DNA of 64,000 nt from Strongylocentrotus droebachiensis. Taxonomy: Eukaryota; Echinodermata; Echinoidea; Camarodonta; Strongylocentrotidae. Below the pieces are notes generated by a model. The model worked only from the letters and a program-made list of their open reading frames with translations, was not told the origin of the DNA and ran no database searches. This document shows positions 23,581 to 35,196 of the stretch, in pieces (the first letter of the stretch is position 1; every line of letters begins with the position of its first letter). Both the position numbers and the translations under genes were made by a program. Where the stretch lies: assembly GCA_035222895.1 (NCBI GenBank), contig JAVYIG010000166.1:434001-498000 (forward strand). The letters are read 5' to 3'.

Positions 23581-23970
23581 TTGATTAATGTAGAATACTG
23601 CATGTTTCGTACAACTAAAAAGTTATGTTAATCTTTCGCGAACACGAATATTCATCAAACGTCGCATAACCACTGTCACGCTACGTACTACTTTCAACAG
23701 AATTTAGAATCTGACTTAAAACGAGGACTTGAAACATTATTGAGTTTTCGTGACTCCGAACTGCATCGGGAACTTGACCAAGTTCAGTAAATCAATACAT
23801 TTCTCCATAACAGAGATTTCTGGAATTCTAAACCTCAGAACTGGTATGACACGTGAGTTCCCACTCAAATGATGTCTCACGGTACAGGAGATTGTATATT
23901 ATAAAAAAATGCTTCTGAAGGAGAAAATATTTACAAATGCACATTATAAGTATCTCATCGGGAACGTGTA
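23581..23970. other. Intergenic, no gene seen
   Basis: Nothing recognised. Confidence 0.5.
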
Positions 23971-23971
23971 A

Positions 23972-24141
23972 TAAAGAGCGATAGAGAAAGAGAAAGAGAA
24001 AGAGACAGAAAGAGAGCGTTTTTTTGTGTGTGTGTGTGTTTGTGCTGTGCTATATTCAAAGTGGGGACGATGCAGACATACCTTTATTAAAGGGAGGAAG
24101 AGAAAAAGAGAGAGAGATAGATAGAAAGACAGATAGAGAAA

Positions 24142-24178
<37 letters not shown>
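23972..24178. repeat. (AG)n purine-rich tract
   Basis: Interrupted GA-rich runs at 23977-24017 and 24098-24178, with a (GT)n run at about 24025-24040 between them. The overlapping minus frame is a Leu/Ser translation of this tract. Confidence 0.9.
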
Positions 24179-24179
<1 letters not shown>

Positions 24180-25030
24180 TGGAGACCAGAAATGTGTCTC
24201 CAGAGCAATATCCACCTTGTCCACATGAACATAATACATTTTTCTTCTGATCATGATTAATTTGAATCACACAAACAAAATTTGATACATGCGATGTGAT
24301 ACATCTTGGCGTAATTCAAAACACAACATCTGACATCGTAAGGATGGCAAAAGGTTGTATGCACGTTATCGGAAAAAGGCAGTTCACATATTATTGGTTG
24401 AAACTCTATCGATGAAACACAATCGGTCTACGTAAACAACTTACTGGTTCCGAAAAGACTCGGGGCTAAAAGCTCATCGGGAGGCATCCTACAATGTACA
24501 TCTTGTATAGATCCAGTCTACCTTTATGCCGATGAACGTGATGTCACGTAACACACATTTTAAAGTTTTGGTCGCCGTTGTTGTTCTCGTTCTCAGATAA
24601 ATTGGATCGGCCCTTTGCAATTATAACATTATTGGATTTGATCAACGTTGACATCATCCGGTCACCCCTCTTTTATCAAGATCGTTTCGTGACAAACATT
24701 GAAGGTCAGTGAACCGGAAGAGTCAGCATGCATAATTGGAACACACAGCTGGTTGGTTAACCAATCACAATACTGTTTCAAGTTTAAATTGGTTTTAAGC
24801 AGGCAGATACGAAATATTTTCACGCCCTTCAGTCCTTCTTGATTATTGATACGAGTATCGTCCGTTTATTGACCTCTGATGGGATCCTCGTGATCGGTGT
24901 ACACGAGGCGTTTTAAAATTTTGTGTGAAGTAAGGCGGTGTCCTTTGCTGATGCTTTCTTTTACGCGCCATTTCACTGTGACAGTGTAACAGAAATGCAC
25001 TCAATATGAAATTAAAAAGTGTTGTAGTAA
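24179..25030. other. Intergenic, no gene seen
   Basis: Nothing recognised. Confidence 0.5.
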
Positions 25031-25207
25031 ATTGGTTAATTTACTTGCATGACTCTCAAACCAAGGCTTGAGGGTTCGAATCCCAGCACGGCATCACCAT
25101 CATTTTGCAAGACATCAATACACTTTTGCTACTCTCAACCTCAGTGTGAATAGGTGCCCGATATGCCATAGTTCTACGTATTTGGCTGCCACCCATGATT
25201 GTGGGTA

Positions 25208-25245
<38 letters not shown>

Positions 25246-25285
25246 ATAGTAGTAGTAGTAGTAGTAGTAGTGATAGGAGTAATAG
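25031..25285 (+). mobile_element. tRNA-derived SINE, family 1, copy 2, with (TAG)n tail
   Basis: Truncated tRNA-like head (ACTTGCATGACTCTCA) with a good B-box GGTTCGAATCCCAG at 25073-25086. A body with TTTTGCAAGACATCAATACACTT and GGCTGCC matches the other copies. A (TAG)n microsatellite of about 65 bp follows at 25207-25272. Confidence 0.75.
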
Positions 25286-25289
25286 TAGT

Positions 25290-26781
25290 TAAAGTAGTAT
25301 CATTAAAAACGTAAACACTACGCTGAATTACAGGATGAATTGCCTTCATATAAGGTTCATAGCGAAGGTCATAACGCAATCGAAATGATGTCTTGTGGGC
25401 AGTCCGTGATTTCTACTAGGATGCCGCAATTGACTCTTTGCGGTTGTCCCGTCAACGTTTCCAAGTGAGATAATTCTATTTAGTCTAAAATTTTAATTCT
25501 AATTTTTAGATTAATGAGATCATAGAGAGGGTGATGCCAAACATCAAAGCATTTAAATCACGGCAGCAAAAACGATAGTCAACGAGAGGCAAAGTTAATA
25601 GCCTTTCTTGTGTATGACCCATTAAAATGTCTGAACATTACGAAATCCGAACATTATACTGTAACTCCTTGAGGCCGTATTTTGTTAATGACAAACACCA
25701 CTTTTCAAAGCAAGATTAAAGCATTTTATCGTTCAAAACAAACGCCTGTATCACCCATTACTAAAAATAGACAATTAAATAAAAAAGGAGCTTTTCAAAC
25801 AATAATCAGTTGGAAAGCGCTTCAATCTATCCTATGTTCGATGTTATTGTATGTACGTTGGTGATAGCGATGACATTTTTTTTTGTTATGAATAAGAAAG
25901 GTCACCTCATACTTGAAAATAGCAACACAACATTTTTCTCCAGCATGCTTCCTGGCAAAGCATAACCTAAATATGTCATAATACGTGATATGTAACCTGG
26001 CGCGTTATGAAACGCTGGCGTCTTTAGCCGACTTGTAATCTCCGCCTGGTAGAATGAGTCTCAGGAAATTCTAGCCTGTATCATTATCATTATTTTTAGA
26101 ACCTTTTCAAGACATTTAAGCGTAGATGAACTAAGTTTAGATGCCCTTTACCGAAGCATCGTTTCTGATCCGCCCCCAACCCCAGAGAGTTAAGCAAGCG
26201 AGTAAAATGGATGCGCCATTGCAAACTAATGCCTCCATAACTATTAAAAAGCTTTATTTCTGGATGAAAATTGATCGTTTTGAAATAATCTTTTGTCGTA
26301 TTTATCGCGTGACGTACAATGTGTTGATTAGGCAAAAATTATGATGTAAGCAAACAAATTGTTTGTTTTGTTTCCATTCATGAATTGTCAAATGTGAGAT
26401 TCACCTTATTCTATCAACAACAATTATATTCAATGCATAAAAAGAGAGAGACAGATATAATTACTTTTGGAACCAAATTGGTCATACCTTCATACCTCAA
26501 AATCTTATGGGTTATGTATTTAAACTAAGACATTATGTCCTTTCCTTTAAAACAAAGTATGCTACAATCATAACAGGTTGCGGCAATTTTCCACGGGACC
26601 ACATCTTGACAAACTAAACTTCACTTCAAAAGTAGACCAAAACATTAATTTTGTACCATTTTGTATACAATACAATGTATTATACATCTACATGTAGTTT
26701 CAGTTCAGATATTCATCATGCTATTATGTTCTTATCATTTCATTTCTTCTGTACTCACTCTTGAATTTTTTCTATTTTCAC
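25290..26781. other. Intergenic, no gene seen
   Basis: Open frames at 25682-25864 and 26096-26344 have no known motif. AT-rich DNA follows towards the tail at 26782. Confidence 0.5.
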
Positions 26782-26824
26782 AGCGCTTAGAGACTTAATT
26801 GTAATCTGCGCTATATAAAAACTG

Positions 26825-26857
<33 letters not shown>

Positions 26858-26858
26858 T
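26782..26858 (+). mobile_element. CR1/L2-like SINE or LINE 3' tail with (ATT)n
   Basis: AGCGCTTAGAGAC...TGCGCTATATAAAA followed by (ATT)n. This paired GCGC...GCGCTATATAAA module is the typical 3' end mobilised by CR1/L2-type reverse transcriptases. No head or coding part is recognised upstream. Confidence 0.55.
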
Positions 26859-29245
26859 GTCCATTTCTAACAATTTCGAAGAAGGTATAGCAAATTCTCC
26901 CTACTCGTTTCCTAAGTCATGGATTGTAAAATAAATGTCGATAGTCGTTATCATTTGTCTTGCATACTTCAATACGTGAGCTCGAGAGTGTTTTGCTATA
27001 TACATTAAACTATCTTCATCTGCTGGTATTTACTCTAAAGCTAATAATGCAATTGAAATTATTTTAACGTTTCCTTTTATATTGACAAAAGCAACGTATC
27101 ATTTACGATTTATTAGGGAATGTCAAACGCAAGAAGAAAAGAAACAGTTCTGTTTTACTTTTGCTATTCTTAATAGAATATACACTTTGGATTTCACTGG
27201 GGTTCTACAGAAGTGGGGCAGCAGCTTCAGCTGATGGGTCTCATGTGCCCTATGTCAAATGATGAATTACGGTTGCAAAAGATCGTTTCCCTTCCGAACC
27301 AATTTAAGCAATCGATAGGGGAAATATGAACCAGCAACGATACTGGGTAAATACTTGTAGTTTTGCCAAATAGTCGAGGTGGGCGATAATTTACGGTATT
27401 TCAATACGCGCTGGGCGATTGAGTGACAACTCGAATTGCATTTTCAACAAGCGCCCTATTCATGGTCCATTTATATCATAGACGGGGCAATTATAGCAAT
27501 ACACCGAATAGACGAAGGAGAAAACTTGGGTTTAATGTTCTTGAAAAATAGTGGATATGGCATATACCTGTTGCATTATTAATGAGAGTTTACGTCTCCT
27601 CATATTGCAACCATGATCTATAAATACCTAAACTAGTGCCAATACTCTCACATTGCATGAACAAGACCGGGGTCTGGTGGTGTATCATGTACCCCCCCCC
27701 CCCACCCCCGTGAGATGACCCACAAATATGAATACCATGTATTCATCACTCTACCCCTGTGCCTCAGCTAGTAGAAACGTGATTACCATAACATGTTTCC
27801 GTTTTTAGCCAACATATATATATATATATTTCGTATCTTTTTTAAAAATCTTGTTTTGATGATAGCCTTAAGGGGGGATGCAGGAAGAAGAAGAAATAGC
27901 AATAGCACTTGCCGCTGCGATTGCCAATATAGTGTAAAAGAAAATAATTATGAACGTCGTGCTTCAAACTATCCATAACTGATACACTGCGATTAATATA
28001 ATTATAAGCTATAACTCATCGAGAGCTTGACCTTGCGAACCAACCAATGCATTTACTCTTTTCAATTTTACGAATGAAAATAAAAGCTTCGCCTGGAAGG
28101 CAGGAGGATAGGAACAAAGATACCACATCGATGGACAGAGAGAGAGAGACAAAGAGAGAGAGAGCGGCCTCGCAGTAAGAACTAAAATTAACAAATATAT
28201 TAGCTTTATACAGTAGGCTTGCGGGTGCACCATGTGTGTGAGAGAGAGGGAGGATTGAGGAGTCCTGAAAAAGGACTCTCGGTAATCTTTCTTTCAAATG
28301 GCACGATTGAGCCTGAAGGAATCTAGGCTTATAGAGCATTCAAATGTTAACAAGGTGTGCTGTTTGATGTTTATAATATCAGTGAATACATTGATATGCC
28401 AGATTAGACGAAAGAAACTTTCGAAATGTAGTACTTTTTGTTTTACTCTGAAAAAACACCATATGATTATCATTTGAATGTGTCTTTATGTCCTATCTAG
28501 AATAAGTGAATAATTACTCCAACCCTTTGCAATATCATAATGGTTTGGGAATATTAGGTATTCACGACACGTTAAAGAAGAAAAAAAAACACTGTGATTT
28601 TAACGGTGCTTAAGAAGATAACCATTACATACCTCTCAAAATGACAGTAATGTCTCAATGTACATATTCCTTGAGGACATTATTTTGAAACCTTTATCGC
28701 TGCATCACCGATACATTATATCGTTTCGGAAGCCGGTGTACCGCTAATGCATTTTTCTCCAAAGGCATCAATAACCGTACAATAGGTTGTGAATAGCCCA
28801 GTGCTAAATCCATGAAAAATGTGCATAAAAGCTTCCCATCAATCTTGTCACCATTGTGACGTCATAGCAAATATTTCGTGCTGTTATTATCATTACTTCG
28901 ACGACAATTTGTTTTAACACTTTCTTACAACTCTGCCGTCAATAAGCCTCTAGAATACCAATTTCTTTTGGATCCAACACTAATAAACATTTTCGAAAGC
29001 CTCCAGTCATGAACAAATAAACGTTTATGTTTTATTGTCTTAGAAACAAGATGTAAAACTCTGTCCTGGGGTTTTCGTTGGTTCCCATTACCACTTTTGC
29101 TTGCTTTATACAAACGATTACATATCTTAATCGGATCTTCTCTTGAGAATGTCAATATTCATTTTTTTTCCGAACTAATAATTTTGAAATGAATAACCAG
29201 GAAAGAGCATTTTCTTTTTAGTACACACTCTCTGAGTAAATATGT
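26859..29245. other. Intergenic, simple repeats
   Basis: Contains a poly(C) run (27692-27709), a short (TA)n (about 27813-27828) and GA-rich runs (28136-28164, about 28229-28246). A CRE palindrome TGACGTCA occurs at 28858-28865. No gene recognised. Confidence 0.55.
27692..27709. repeat. Poly(C) run
   Basis: Twelve Cs, an A, then five Cs. Confidence 0.9.
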
Positions 29246-29590
29246 AGCTTCGTGGTAATGTGGTTCGTTCACTTGATTCTTGAGGGTTCGAATCCCAGCC
29301 AGGCACGAGCGTTCTTTGGCCAAACATTCATCCACACGTTACGCTCTTTACCCATGAGTACACAGGTAACTGGCTGCTGGGGTAATACTAATTACAGGGA
29401 TTTCAGGAAGCCGATTTTGTAGTAGATGAGTTTTCATGGGTTAACAGAGTCATTACAATCATTATTATTATTGATATGATAATTATTACTAATATAATTG
29501 GTATTACTATTATTTAGTTATTATTATTAATACCAATTTATTCTTCTTCTTATTATTATTATTATCATAATTCTTCTTATTATTATAAAT
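29246..29590 (+). mobile_element. tRNA-derived SINE, family 1, copy 3, with (ATT)n tail
   Basis: Head AGCTTCGTGGTAATGTGG (A-box region), TTCACTTGATTCTTGAG and the B-box GGTTCGAATCCCAG at 29285-29298, then a body with TTCTTTGGCCAAACATTCAT and ACTGGCTGCTGGG. From about 29455 it passes into imperfect (ATT)n DNA. It is among the better preserved copies, though shortened in the anticodon arm. Confidence 0.78.
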
Positions 29591-30184
29591 ATTATCGTTA
29601 TACCGGGATTAATGTTTCATATAAAGCATTTGTCCTGCCTTTTGTGCCAGCCAAATATACGATCAGACACGGTGCACGTACCACATAGTGAACTGATGGA
29701 ATTTGCATTCATGACTATCATTTTTGTATTTTTTTCACCCCAAGATGATTTTTTTTTAAACTAACGTAGTTTCGTCATGCTACACACTCTTTAATGTACC
29801 TGTTGCTTCAAATGTTCATCAGTGCCGGATGTACAGCGAAGCAGAGTGTTTTAGAATTCAACTCACATACTCAGAGATAGACGGCATGTGAGAAACATTA
29901 TGAAAATAGAAATCAATCACTTTGACTTTATGTAATCTTGTGCTTTGATTATAACTGTCGCTCAAGTAAAGGATATTCACTGTCCACATGCTATTGTTCT
30001 TTTCCTAACTTTTCACTCGAATTTGGAAAGTCTACACCGTATTGAAAAACCTCAATTCAATTATTGTATAGTTCACATGACGGTATAGATGTATGGACTC
30101 CGTTGTTATCACGTGATAGTCCATCCAATTAATTTACGTAATCCCGTGTGCATGTTCAATAACATGAAATTAATTCACACGACC
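29591..30184. other. Intergenic, no gene seen
   Basis: Nothing recognised. Confidence 0.5.
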
Positions 30185-30322
30185 TGGACCCTGTTCCACA
30201 AAACCGTCGTAAGAACAAGTTCGCGAACATCCAACTGAAACGTGTGTTTAAGTCAATACACGCGCTTCAATTGGATATTGGCGAACTTCTACTTCGGACG
30301 GTATCGTGAGACGCTGCCCTGG
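30185..30322. mobile_element. Short foldback MITE (~138 bp)
   Basis: The left arm ACCGTCGTAAGAACAAGTTC...CATCCAACTGAA pairs with the right arm TTCAATTGGATATTGGCGAA...GGACGGT, with CCCTG/CAGGG-type ends. The apex holds the inverted pair GTGTTTAAGTCAATACAC. Arms of ~60 bp leave almost no loop. The GTTCCACAAAACCGTC end is in the style of other small echinoderm MITEs, but no second copy was found here. Confidence 0.7.
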
Positions 30323-30603
30323 TGTTTTACAAACCCAGCGCACATCTAGCCTGCGGCTGTCTGAACATGGGAGCACTTCGGAAGATTTCTAGATTCCTTA
30401 ACCTGTCTGAGGTTTTTTCTACCAGGATTTTCACAGTTCTGGGAAATAACCCCCGAGCAACATGGTGCTCATTTTGCAATCGTCATTTAACTGAAAACCC
30501 GATTCACCGATGCCTCCAGCGTATACCACACTATATTCTTTTGGAGAGCTCACTTACTCTTTTTCCCATCGTCAGCTTCTTTAGTTTCATTTATATTTAT
30601 ATT

Positions 30604-30636
30604 AATGTATATATATATACATATATATATATATAT
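30604..30636. repeat. (TA)n microsatellite
   Basis: TA-rich run; a similar short one lies at about 30752-30768. Confidence 0.85.
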
Positions 30637-30639
30637 GCG

Positions 30640-32589
30640 TGAAGAAAATGGTCTAGGAACGTGAGACGTAGCTGTACTTTACAAAAAAAATTCACGCCTA
30701 CATATTCTGGAACACCCGTTGTCATGTCAGAGTTAAGAATTCTCGCACTTTTATATATATATATATACATACACAAGCCACTGTATATACATAAATGTAC
30801 ATAGTAATATTTACGATCATGGACAATATCATGTGTGCATTTAAGTCTTTGTGGTTTTAATGTACTGATTGAAAAAATGCCTCAATTAATTACTTACAAT
30901 AATGGAAAATAATTGGCAGAACTTTTAATCAAAATTTCAACCTTGAATTTTCTTCTTTATTGGAAAAATGAGACAAAAGTAATTTGGAAGAATGCTCACT
31001 GATTCTTTTGTTTTAGTTTCTAACATAATATGTATCTACATTATCTTCTCTCATTGAAGGACAAAGAGCCCCATCTCTTCCCTACGTTTAATGTTAAATA
31101 AGTTGTCTGAGGCCACTACAAGTTACTTCTACGTATGCTGCATGTTGATGTAATGAAAAATATGTCAAAATAGACTTAGGAGTTCGGTGTTTTTTCACTC
31201 GTTGTACAGATAGGCTTTACAATGTGTATCTAAAACAGCATGAATATCAATTCGCGTATGTTTATTGTGTACACTAGTATTTTAGACAAACTTTAAAAAA
31301 GAAATTGGTACATGTATTAGAAAACAATGCGACAACAATAACAACAATCATAATAAAGTTTGATTGTTTTGGAGCCATAATCGCAATGATTATAGAAAGA
31401 CAAAAAACGTGTCTTTGCTTATGAATAGAAAAGATTACACTTCCTTTTAGCACAAATTACCAGCACTGATGTAACTGATGTGAAACAGAAAACATATTGA
31501 AAGATAAACACTCTTTTTTAAAGATAACTCAAATCTCGTCTGCACACTCAATAACAATCAATTTACATTCGTTCCCGCCATCCTTTACCAATTAGTTCTT
31601 AGGAATGTAGTTTGTCATAAGACCGGGGACAATGAAAAAGAAACAGCCGATTTCACATCTCTAAAATGCCAATCCAACCAAGAAAGAAGGGAGAGATAAG
31701 GGCCCCTAATCGGTACCATGTACTTGAAATAATCATCGCCTCCGTATGATTGATCGTCTTTTGCGCATATAAGAGGAGCTGTGCGTGAGCAAAATTGCTC
31801 AATAATATATATGGCGAGGATGGGGGAAGGTATGGGGTAATGGTCGAAGGGGTGTCTCTGGAGAGACTGTTTCGTTGTTGTTTCTGTTTGTTTGTTTGTT
31901 TCTGCTGACTTCAGGTACCTAAATGAAATAGAATTTCATGGATTCCATCACGCCAGACATAATTTGTATCAGGAAACATGTTGTATGACATATTGGTATT
32001 TTGGGCATTTCAAGACAATCTCAGAATTCCTTCAAAATTGCTGTTGAGCGTTTGGTCTGAACCAATTTTCATTTTTCCACCGGATTAGTATAATTTTCAA
32101 TGAAATACTGTAAAGGCATTACTACCTTTATTTTCGTAATAGTTGTCTTTTCTTGCAATGATTTCTAATCGGGTATATACGATAATTTAGTTGTATCAAT
32201 GAGCAGGATGAGTTAGTTTTCGCTCAGAGCTTTTTCAACATGTTTGTCGCCGTAGGTATTTTATTAACCTGTATTCACTTGTCAAGTCAGGGTCCTCGAG
32301 GACGAAAGTCTCATTAATTCCCTCTCTACCCTACTTTCAATGTATTTTCCACTGCATGTTAATAATGTCTTTAAACCGTTTGACTTTTGTTGGTTAAATT
32401 CCCTCTTTTTATATAAATATATATACCACTCGAATGATATTTGCATGACAAACTCTTTGTCAACAGAAGTTTCTAACAATGGTTCTACTACTACTTCAAA
32501 ATAAAGTTGAGTTCTGGTCATGCGTTTGCATTGAAAGAAACGTTGTGGAATCGATCAGAAAAGATTGATCATCTAGCATATAACTATTG
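30640..32589. other. Intergenic, AT-rich
   Basis: No gene or repeat family recognised. (TTTG)n at about 31886-31902. Confidence 0.55.
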
Positions 32590-32885
32590 GTGTGTGCTGC
32601 AAGGTTCTGGAATCATAACAAAAATAATAAGAAATTTGGCCCAGTCTTTGTAAAGTTACAAGCACTGTACACAGAAAGATGTATATGGGACTACATGAAC
32701 ATTTGGCATAAAGGTCCGTCCCGATTTGTATGATGTTACATGCCCTATTTAGAATATTAAGGCATTTGAAGAACCACGCTTTTCAGGGAAAATCTTGTAT
32801 CTGATGTTCTTCCACAATAACAATGATAACGTTCACAAATTATTGTTCATCTCTTCCCAGAACTCAAACTTCTCTTTTAGTTATA
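32590..32885 (+). repeat. Unclassified dispersed repeat, copy A
   Basis: Shares ordered blocks with 47742-48010 in the same orientation: CAGTCTTT, ATGGGACTA, ATTTGGCAT, GGCATTTGAAGA, ATTCTTCC-like DNA and GAACTCAA.CTTCTCTTT. It is diverged, with no coding frame or terminal repeats visible. Confidence 0.6.
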
Positions 32886-33718
32886 AAATGATTGTCATTT
32901 CGCCAATCACCATTGGACAGGGGTTGGATACATGTAAATGAATGTGAAGCGTTTGTATTGCACATGTCAACCCTCTTGTTGATGGGCGCCCGATGTTTGT
33001 GCCAAACGGCACTCCTGGCACGCCTGTAAATGTGGCAATTAGCACTTATGGCTTATAAAAGGTTATGGATCTACAATTTATATATCTATGCCTTCATACC
33101 ACAGGAAAGGGACAAACCGTCTTACAGAGGCTTCTCATTTTGAAATAAATTTCCTGTGAAGCGGTCTTCATGATTTTTTAGCAAAGTTAAATGAATTAGA
33201 ACCTTACATTCCGGTTACGTGTGAACTGTGAGACCCGATATTAAACCTAACTGAAATGAGAATGGTACTTCAGGAAATAACCAAACTATATTTATTTTCG
33301 TTTAATCTCAACAAGCAGTGAAAATTTGAAAGGGATAACAAGACATGAGACCGACCATTTACGACAATAAGAAAGCAATCTCTGTACTATCGAAGTATCC
33401 CTGGTTACTGGACATGAAATTTACGAGGTTTTTCTTTCGACAAAATACATTATTCATTGATAGACGATTATACCCCAAACAGTGAAATTACATCGCAATA
33501 CCTAGTATGCCTTCAGAATATAGCAAATATGGGATCTTCTTTTCGCCCTTGCCTTTCGAAAAAAAAGCTAGAAAAGAAACAGTTTAGATTATTCCTTTTG
33601 GGTTGATCAAATTTAGTTTTTAATATTGATATTATTTTAAACTCACTTTACGAGGATTAAATTAAATCCAAGACCTTAATGATGCCGGAAAAAAGACGCA
33701 AAAGGCCTTACGGTTTGC
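32886..33718. other. Intergenic, no gene seen
   Basis: Nothing recognised. Confidence 0.5.
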
Positions 33719-35196
33719 AATTTCGTTCCATTAAAGTTGATACTCTAAGACAATCCCAAATACTGAGATAATTACATAAATAGAAAGCTTTTAACCCCCA
33801 TAATAACACCAAATGGTGTCTACCCGACAAAACAAGTTTAGAATAATGAATTTATTCGAGTAAACTCTACCAAAATATCTAAGTCTGAAACCCGGAAGTG
33901 CACGTAGAGTCGGGCCTCTATCCGTGACGTCACGAACGGGAGTCATGGGCTCAGTGAGAGTGAATGGCAGTGATATCCCTACGTAAATGCTATCCTGTCA
34001 GAGCTTAGATTTGTTGTTGTTAAGGAGTATATTTGATGGATTTTCTGTTTTCATTTGAATGAAGAATAACGAAGCAACATTTTCCAGTCGCTGATTTCTT
34101 TTTATATCCTCATATTCACCTATTTGGTAGAGATTTAAGACGAGTTTACTGCTTAGGAATTAAAGTTAAATCGTGCACTTATGAATAGGCGGATGCATTA
34201 TATTGTCATCAGATGTACATGAGCAGTTTTGTAAAACGAATAGGTCTAGAACTATGATAGTACTTATCATAGATGTGTGTGACTGCCTCAAAAAAGGATA
34301 CAGTACCAGTTAAACATTTTATGTTGTAAAATATCAAACTTAAACGAGATCATGTAAGCGCGCTTCCTCTATAATATTTTGGCGAGTGATGCGGCTCTTG
34401 CATGAACGTTCGTGGAGCGAGCAGAATCGGGAGGTAAGACCAAGCCGCTGCTCTAGGCGCTGCTTGCTTGTGATGGAACGTACGTGCGCTAGTTATATGT
34501 TTATCGGCAATTGCAAGAGAATGAAAGCGACGTTGCCAGCTAAGAAAAACAACTAACAAAGACTTGCTCCTGACTACCGGTGTCAGAATTGGTAGATGAA
34601 GGATCTTCAGGGCCAAGGAAGGCGAAAGACATATGGGAAAAAGGAAGAAGAAACCATCGGGAGATCGCTGTAGTGTATGGTAATGAACTGTGCATGGGTA
34701 GACAGGCTACTGTTCACTCCGTGCCTGGGCCGATTTCAACACCAAAACAAAAATTACATGGTGAAAATATCGACTAATAACACATCGTTGGCATGTATAT
34801 GTCATAATTTTTAAAAGGGGAATTGATATTAATACTATGAAGTACTAGGGGAAGGTAAAGAATTGTACATAGAATTATGATTTATTAGACTTTTCAGCCT
34901 TTGAAACAAAAATATGCAGAAAATCGTATCACTCTGCACACGTTTGCTATGGAACATCCGGGTACGTGAATATACTCTCTCCCGGACGTGAGGTCATAAA
35001 TAGTAGACCAGCGCCGTGACTGATTTTCTATGCAAAGAGAGGCGGATATTTTCAACATTTCAATTGAGGATTTCGAGTAGACAGAATTTTTTTGTGATAT
35101 ACTAAGTAATTGAAAAACTTAAAAATACCATATACTTGCCGTAGGTAACAAATTAAGGGACATTTATTTGCTTAGAGTATCAACTTTAAGGAAATT
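33719..35196. mobile_element. Putative ~1.5-kb DNA transposon with long diverged terminal inverted repeats
   Basis: TTAAAGTTGATACTCTAAG at 33731-33749 is found in perfect reverse complement at 35171-35189. About 200 bp further in on both sides, a second block (GGCCTCTATCCGTGACGTCA at 33916 and, on the minus strand, GGTCTACTATTTATGACCTC ending CGGGAG) also pairs. The arms are therefore about 230 bp and partly decayed. The middle (34370-34760) is GC- and CpG-richer with small frames on both strands (88 and 65 codons) that I cannot assign to a transposase. It could be a non-autonomous element or a carrier of foreign DNA. Confidence 0.6.
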
